DNA from: Tatumella sp. JGM91
Lineage (GTDB): Bacteria > Pseudomonadota > Gammaproteobacteria > Enterobacterales > Enterobacteriaceae
Length of the DNA stretch: 64,000 bases
Reading direction: 5' to 3'
Assembly (NCBI RefSeq): GCF_018257575.1
Contig: NZ_JAERJP010000011.1
Coordinates: 1 to 64,000, forward strand
Shown here: piece by piece, positions 60,209-64,000 of the stretch
Layout: each line of letters opens with the position of its first letter
Numbering within the stretch: the first letter of the stretch is position 1
The notes under the pieces: model-generated
The model's input: the letters and a program-made list of their open reading frames with translations, nothing else
Told to the model about the DNA's origin: nothing
Database searches by the model: none
Translations under genes and position numbers: made by a program

Positions 60209-60928
60209 ATGAAATCAGTCGCTGAATGGCAATCCCTGTTTGACCAATGGTTCAGCGCTAACTGGGACCATCAGGATAAAGCTCATGATCTGGCGCATCT
60301 GCAACGCGTCTGGGCCAGTGCCCGTAAAATAATGGCCGGTACTGAAGCCAGCCCGTTGATTGTACTCACGGCATGTTATTTCCATGATATTGTCAATCTG
60401 CCTAAAAATCATCCGGAACGCCATCTTGCCTCACGTTATGCAGCCCGCGAGACTCTGCGTGTACTGCAGGCAGATTTTGCCGATTTTCCCGGTGAACTTT
60501 ACCCGGCGGTCAGCCACGCCGTAGAAGCCCATAGTTTCAGCGCCGGAATCCCGGCACAAAGCCAGGAGGCGAAAATAGTGCAGGATGCTGATCGGCTGGA
60601 ATCACTGGGGGCGATTGGTCTTGCCAGAGTGTTTTATACTTCCGGGGCCCTCGGCAGGGCACTTTTTGACAGTGATGATCCCTTTGCCCGCCAGCGGCCG
60701 TTAAATGATGTGCAGTGGTCACTGGATCACTTTCAGACAAAGCTGCTCGGTTTACCGGCGACGATGCATACGGAAACCGGCAGGGTGCTGGCCGAATATC
60801 ACGCGTCATTCCTGGTTGAATATATGGCCAGGTTAAGCAGCGAACTGTCCGGGGGACAGCCGCAGCCGGATCAGAATATTCAGCAGGAATTTATGGCAAA
60901 AATTATCCCCGGAGTAACCCCCGGCTGA
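60209..60928 (+). CDS. yedJ: HD-domain phosphohydrolase (YedJ-like)
   Basis: The 239-residue protein is a YedJ-family HD-domain hydrolase; the natural substrate is unknown. It has DHQDKAHDLAHLQRVWASA with the first His ligands, the HD pair in ACYFHDIVNLPKNHPER, HAVEAHSFSA and VQDADRLESLGAIGLAR. ATG 60209 follows AGGGAG; the frame open to 60158 adds residues without similarity. It stands near yedI, dsrB and rcsA, which in E. coli belong to the same chromosomal neighbourhood. Confidence 0.88.
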   Translation: MKSVAEWQSLFDQWFSANWDHQDKAHDLAHLQRVWASARKIMAGTEASPLIVLTACYFHDIVNLPKNHPERHLASRYAARETLRVLQADFADFPGELYPAVSHAVEAHSFSAGIPAQSQEAKIVQDADRLESLGAIGLARVFYTSGALGRALFDSDDPFARQRPLNDVQWSLDHFQTKLLGLPATMHTETGRVLAEYHASFLVEYMARLSSELSGGQPQPDQNIQQEFMAKIIPGVTPG

Positions 60929-61089
60929 CGGACCGGTGGCCTAAACTGGTCTGTCACGTTCAGGAGTATTTGTCAGTAAAGAGGCGGGCAGTAAATAGTG
61001 TTTCAGTGCTGCGGCTAAGGTTGCCTGTCATGCGGTCTATTGAGTAAAGTGAGGGGTGACCTTATATCCCCGTTATCAGGAACTCAGTT

Positions 61090-61368
61090 ATGGCCAGTAT
61101 CAAACTGACAGTAAAGCGTCTTTATGCCCTGCAGAATGAACGGATGGTCAGAACCCATGCGACTGCCACTGTTTATGTAGGAGACCAACCGGTAGCTACT
61201 GAAGAGATCAGTGGTCTGACAGAAACACCGGTGAGTAAATATATTCATCACCAGCTGACCGCGGGCCAGCCGGTGCGGGTAGAGTGGCAGACCCCGGGGA
61301 TTGCCGATATGACCGTCACCGAAATGGAAATATGCCCGTGCTGCCATCCGGCGGATACGGAAATATAG
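61090..61368 (+). CDS. Small protein of unknown function
   Basis: I do not recognise this 92-residue protein. It looks beta-rich (ASIKLTVKRLYALQNE, ATATVYVGDQPVA) and ends with a compact CPCC motif. ATG 61090 has AGGAA 7 nt upstream, and codon use resembles the neighbours. It lies between yedJ and yedI on the same strand. Confidence 0.6.
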   Translation: MASIKLTVKRLYALQNERMVRTHATATVYVGDQPVATEEISGLTETPVSKYIHHQLTAGQPVRVEWQTPGIADMTVTEMEICPCCHPADTEI

Positions 61369-61445
61369 CGCGTCACTCTGCTTAATCTTCAGTGCCGCAT
61401 TATCCCGCGGCACGTTTACACCTGATAACAGGTAAGGAATTATTT

Positions 61446-62360
61446 TTGGCCGGAACCAGTCTGCTTGCTCTGCTTGATGATATCGCGACCTTGCTGGACG
61501 ATATTTCTGTGATGGGAAAAGTGGCGGCGAAAAAAACCGCCGGAGTACTGGGTGATGATTTGTCCCTCAATGCTCAGCAGGTCACAGGGGTAAAAGCAAA
61601 CCGTGAACTGCCGGTAGTCTGGGGTGTTGCTAAAGGATCTTTACTGAATAAAGTGATCCTGGTGCCTCTGGCATTACTGATTTCGGCGTTTGTTCCCTGG
61701 CTGATTACGCCGTTATTAATGCTTGGCGGCGCTTATCTCAGTTATGAAGGTATGGAAAAGATTATTCACTGGCTGACTGCGGATAAACAACGAAAAACAC
61801 CGGAAGCCAGACAGAAACGACTGGAAAATTTCAGTCAGCAGGATGCTGTACGTTATGAAAAAGATAAAATTAAAGGTGCAATACGTACCGACTTTATTCT
61901 CTCGGCCGAAATTGTGGCCCTGACGCTGGGGATTGTTTCAGAAGCACCACTGCTGAATCAAATCCTTATCCTGTCCGGAATTGCACTGCTGGTGACGGTC
62001 GGTGTTTACGGTATCGTGGCATTAATTGTCAGAATTGATGACTTTGGCTACTGGCTGCAACAGAAAACATCATCTGTCGCTCGGCGTACGGGGGACGGAT
62101 TACTGGTGCTGGCACCGTTGCTGATGAAGATTTTGTCGGTAGTCGGTACACTGGCAATGTTACTGGTCGGTGGCGGGATAGCGATACACGGTATACCCTG
62201 GTTACACCACTGGGTTGAACAACTCAGCCGCCCGGCGGGGAGCCTGTGGTTATCAGTACTGAGCAGCACGGCCGCCCCACTGGTTACCGGAGCGATAATT
62301 GGGTCGATTGTGCTGTGTCTGGTGAAACTGTTTGGAAAAATCCGTCGTGAACAGGTATAA
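61446..62360 (+). CDS. yedI: YedI-family inner membrane protein (DUF808)
   Basis: The 304-residue DUF808 membrane protein has no known function. It has [20 protein letters not shown] at the N-terminus, the strongly conserved [20 protein letters not shown] and [19 protein letters not shown], and about eight membrane segments. The family begins at this point with Met-Ala-Gly-Ser; here TTG 61446 follows AAGGA at 61434-61438. A longer frame from GTG 61392 lacks family support. The length equals the E. coli protein. Confidence 0.88.
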   Translation: MAGTSLLALLDDIATLLDDISVMGKVAAKKTAGVLGDDLSLNAQQVTGVKANRELPVVWGVAKGSLLNKVILVPLALLISAFVPWLITPLLMLGGAYLSYEGMEKIIHWLTADKQRKTPEARQKRLENFSQQDAVRYEKDKIKGAIRTDFILSAEIVALTLGIVSEAPLLNQILILSGIALLVTVGVYGIVALIVRIDDFGYWLQQKTSSVARRTGDGLLVLAPLLMKILSVVGTLAMLLVGGGIAIHGIPWLHHWVEQLSRPAGSLWLSVLSSTAAPLVTGAIIGSIVLCLVKLFGKIRREQV

Positions 62361-62394
62361 CTGGCACGGCATGTGAGTAGCGGAGTAACAGAGA

Positions 62395-62526
62395 ATGAGC
62401 GACGATATTTTTGAATTTGACATTGATGCACAACTGGCCGATGCAGAAGCCAAAGCACAGCAAAAAGCCACTGAAATTCCGGCGGATCTCAGTGACGAGG
62501 CTGATTGCGAAGGCTGCAAAATCTGA
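62395..62526 (+). CDS. Small acidic protein of 43 residues
   Basis: A short frame starts at ATG 62395, 34 bp after yedI, and encodes an acidic, Ala-rich peptide (DDIFEFDIDAQLADAEAKAQ at the start) ending in CEGCKI with a Cys-x-x-Cys. GGAG lies about 12 nt upstream (62381-62384), a somewhat long spacing. A strong terminator begins 29 bp after its stop, which supports a real transcription unit. I do not know the family. Confidence 0.5.
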   Translation: MSDDIFEFDIDAQLADAEAKAQQKATEIPADLSDEADCEGCKI

Positions 62527-62555
62527 GTCTGTGAGCAATGGTATCTATAGACAGT

Positions 62556-62587
62556 AAAACAGGACAACCTTCGGGTTGTCCTGTTTT
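62556..62587 (+). terminator. Strong terminator after the small acidic gene
   Basis: A perfect 14-bp stem AAAACAGGACAACC/GGTTGTCCTGTTTT with a TTCG tetraloop ends in T-rich sequence. It is one of the clearest intrinsic terminators in the window and works in either direction. Confidence 0.92.
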
Positions 62588-62629
62588 GTTTTGACCCGGT
62601 AGTCAGATAAAGCCAGCAGAGGACAGCAC

Positions 62630-62824
62630 ATGCAGACAGGTGAGTGGGTAACGGTAAAAACCGCAGACGGGCCACGGCGTAAGGGTAAAGTACTGGCGGT
62701 GGAAACATTCAGTGAAGGTGTTATGTTTCTGGTCGCTCTGGATGATTACCCGAAGGGGGTCTGGTTCTTTAATGAAAAGAACGATCCTGACGGGATATTT
62801 GTCGAACCCGGGCAAGGCGATTAA
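62630..62824 (+). CDS. dsrB: DsrB family protein
   Basis: The 64-residue protein matches DsrB ([42 protein letters not shown]), a small protein of unknown function encoded beside rcsA in enterics. It ends just before a bidirectional terminator that separates it from convergent rcsA. Confidence 0.9.
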   Translation: MQTGEWVTVKTADGPRRKGKVLAVETFSEGVMFLVALDDYPKGVWFFNEKNDPDGIFVEPGQGD

Positions 62825-62839
62825 CCTGCACAGGCAGCC

Positions 62840-62867
62840 CGCAGCAGAGCATATCCGCTCTGCTGCG
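62840..62867. terminator. Bidirectional terminator between dsrB and rcsA
   Basis: A perfect 11-bp stem CGCAGCAGAGC/GCTCTGCTGCG with a 6-nt loop is followed by TAAAAAA on the plus strand. It lies between the convergent stops. Confidence 0.85.
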
Positions 62868-62880
62868 TAAAAAACGGCTG

Positions 62881-63513
62881 TCAGTGTCCGGAATGAAGAC
62901 CAGTGGTCAGCGTCTGAGTCAGTTTCACCAGATGATAAATTACCTGTTTATTCTGCGTCTTAATTTTTTTCTTAATATTGCCTTTATGGGAAGAGATAGT
63001 TTTTGCTTTTATCTGCATCAGCCCGGCAATTTGTAAGGTGTCGTAGCCGGACATCCACATTTTCAGCATATCTGATTCTGCACGGCTTAAAGCCACCGGT
63101 TTCGCGACTGGCTGACGGCTACGGCGTGAGAATTTTTTGCCTGTTTTGCTCAGATAAGGGGAGATAAGACGTTCCAGTGAAAGTTTATCCAGTGCCTTGG
63201 TGGTGACAATAATATTCTCACGCAGATAGAGGTGATCGCTGAAATGACTGTTAGGCAATGCCATAAAAATAAAAAATACAGTATCGGGATATTGAGCGAT
63301 GACTTTTTTAATTTCTGAGTTTTCCCGGCAATGGTTATCCAGACATTGTTCAGAAATAAATACCAGAGAAGGTGTTAAACTATCCAGTGTGCATTTCAAT
63401 TGTTGCGGATTAATGACATCCTGACAGCAGTGGCTTATTACTCCTTGCGAATTAAGATACTCTTTTAATCCGGTCCGGGTGAAATGACATGGATCGATAA
63501 TAACGCTTGACAT
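62881..63513 (-). CDS. rcsA: Colanic acid/exopolysaccharide regulator RcsA
   Basis: RcsA is the auxiliary partner of the response regulator RcsB and activates capsule genes; it is degraded by Lon. The 210-residue protein has a receiver-like N-terminal region without the phosphoacceptor pattern and a C-terminal LuxR helix-turn-helix (LSRAESDMLKMWMSGYDTLQ, AKTISSHKGNIKKKIKTQNK). It lies next to dsrB and fliR, as in other enterics. The N-terminal half is weakly conserved, as usual for RcsA. Confidence 0.94.
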   Translation of the reverse strand: MSSVIIDPCHFTRTGLKEYLNSQGVISHCCQDVINPQQLKCTLDSLTPSLVFISEQCLDNHCRENSEIKKVIAQYPDTVFFIFMALPNSHFSDHLYLRENIIVTTKALDKLSLERLISPYLSKTGKKFSRRSRQPVAKPVALSRAESDMLKMWMSGYDTLQIAGLMQIKAKTISSHKGNIKKKIKTQNKQVIYHLVKLTQTLTTGLHSGH

Positions 63514-63786
63514 AAATATGTTCCTGCCCGAATGAAAAAATCACACATACACGCGAAATACAAAACACATCCGGCAGGAAGGTTTAGTATTAGCAAAAAG
63601 TATCACAAAAGCATCCGGTGTCTGAAAAAAGTACAGCAATGTTTTTATAAGATTTTTATTTATATGCCAGGGTATAGTTCATCAGGCTCAGGTGATGAAT
63701 GGCCCCACCAGCGTATTGTATTATTATAATCCCGCAAGCAAATCATTAGCCGGGACAGAGTATCAGCCAGTTCCTGTGAATACCAG

Positions 63787-64000
63787 TCATTGTAATAATA
63801 TTCCGCTCAGTTGCTCTGATATTCGACTAAATAACTGACTGGTATAAGGTATAAACCATGGAAATAATAACCTGCTGCTGAGAATACCGAGGGTCAGTGT
63901 CAGGGGGAACCCGACCACGAATACCGATAATTGTGGTGACATGCGGTTAAGCAAGCCAAGAGTCAGGTTCAGGGTCAGCAGAAACATAATCAATGGCAGG
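63787..64000 (-). CDS. fliR: Flagellar export protein FliR, 3' end
   Basis: The C-terminal 70 residues of FliR are present; the gene runs off the right edge. FliR is a membrane component of the flagellar type III export gate. LLTLNLTLGLLNRMSPQLSVFVVGFPLTLTLGI is split-recognisable as the most conserved FliR segment. Position next to rcsA agrees with enteric gene order and shows that the lineage has a flagellar operon. Confidence 0.9.
   Translation of the reverse strand, partial: LPLIMFLLTLNLTLGLLNRMSPQLSVFVVGFPLTLTLGILSSRLLFPWFIPYTSQLFSRISEQLSGILLQ

Noticed and set aside
61392..61445. Longer N-terminus of the YedI-like protein from GTG 61392
   Set aside because: The family begins at the TTG 61446 position, which has a well-placed AAGGA; the extra 18 residues have no similarity.
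62527..62629. DsrA small RNA next to dsrB
   Set aside because: The sequence holds only the terminator of the small acidic gene and has none of the DsrA stem-loops I know.

Overview
The window is chromosomal DNA of a gammaproteobacterium of the order Enterobacterales. The core gene order is the familiar enteric one: pabC-mltG-tmk-holB-tatD, hinT-ycfL-lpoB-thiK-nagZ, ndh, ycfJ, mfd, lolCDE, cobB, pot genes, pepT, roxA, phoPQ, purB-hflD-mnmA-nudJ-rluE and icd. rcsA, dsrB and fliR follow at the far end. Several genes normally found in this order are missing (ptsG, the gene between nagZ and ndh, nagK), which together with moderate protein divergence suggests a non-Escherichia lineage such as Erwiniaceae. 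The genus cannot be fixed from this sequence alone.

Positions 1-34340 are compact housekeeping DNA: folate and peptidoglycan enzymes, thymidylate kinase, the clamp-loader delta prime subunit, lipoprotein sorting (LolCDE), transcription-repair coupling (Mfd), spermidine/putrescine uptake, Mg2+ sensing (PhoPQ), purine synthesis, tRNA thiolation and isocitrate dehydrogenase. The pot operon is unusual: a SAM methyltransferase gene lies between potB and potC.

Positions 34340-54606 are accessory DNA inserted between icd and a tRNA-Asn gene. A 16-bp copy of the tRNA-Asn 3' end at 37280-37295 and the tRNA itself at 54531-54546 bound a 17.3 kb island with a truncated P4-type integrase next to the tRNA. 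The DNA just outside the lower att copy (37093-37279) resembles the integrase-proximal end of the island, so two related islands appear to have been inserted in tandem, with the second now decayed.

The island carries: a gene of unknown function; a tightly overlapping four-gene operon encoding MukF-, MukE- and MukB-like SMC subunits plus a TOPRIM-domain protein (a Wadjet/JetABCD-type anti-plasmid system with an unusually long, MukB-sized SMC subunit); an IS200 transposase fragment; a lipase-type effector with a lipoprotein that is probably its immunity protein; and a Tn3-family resolvase and frameshifted transposase. The decayed neighbour carries an hcp gene (type VI secretion) broken by a 16-bp tandem duplication and a probable membrane-active effector/immunity pair, with IS3-type remnants on both sides.

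Positions 54607-64000 return to chromosomal genes: a four-gene metal ABC transporter behind a good Zur-box match, an MHS-family transporter, yedJ- and yedI-like genes, dsrB, the capsule regulator rcsA and the 3' end of the flagellar export gene fliR.
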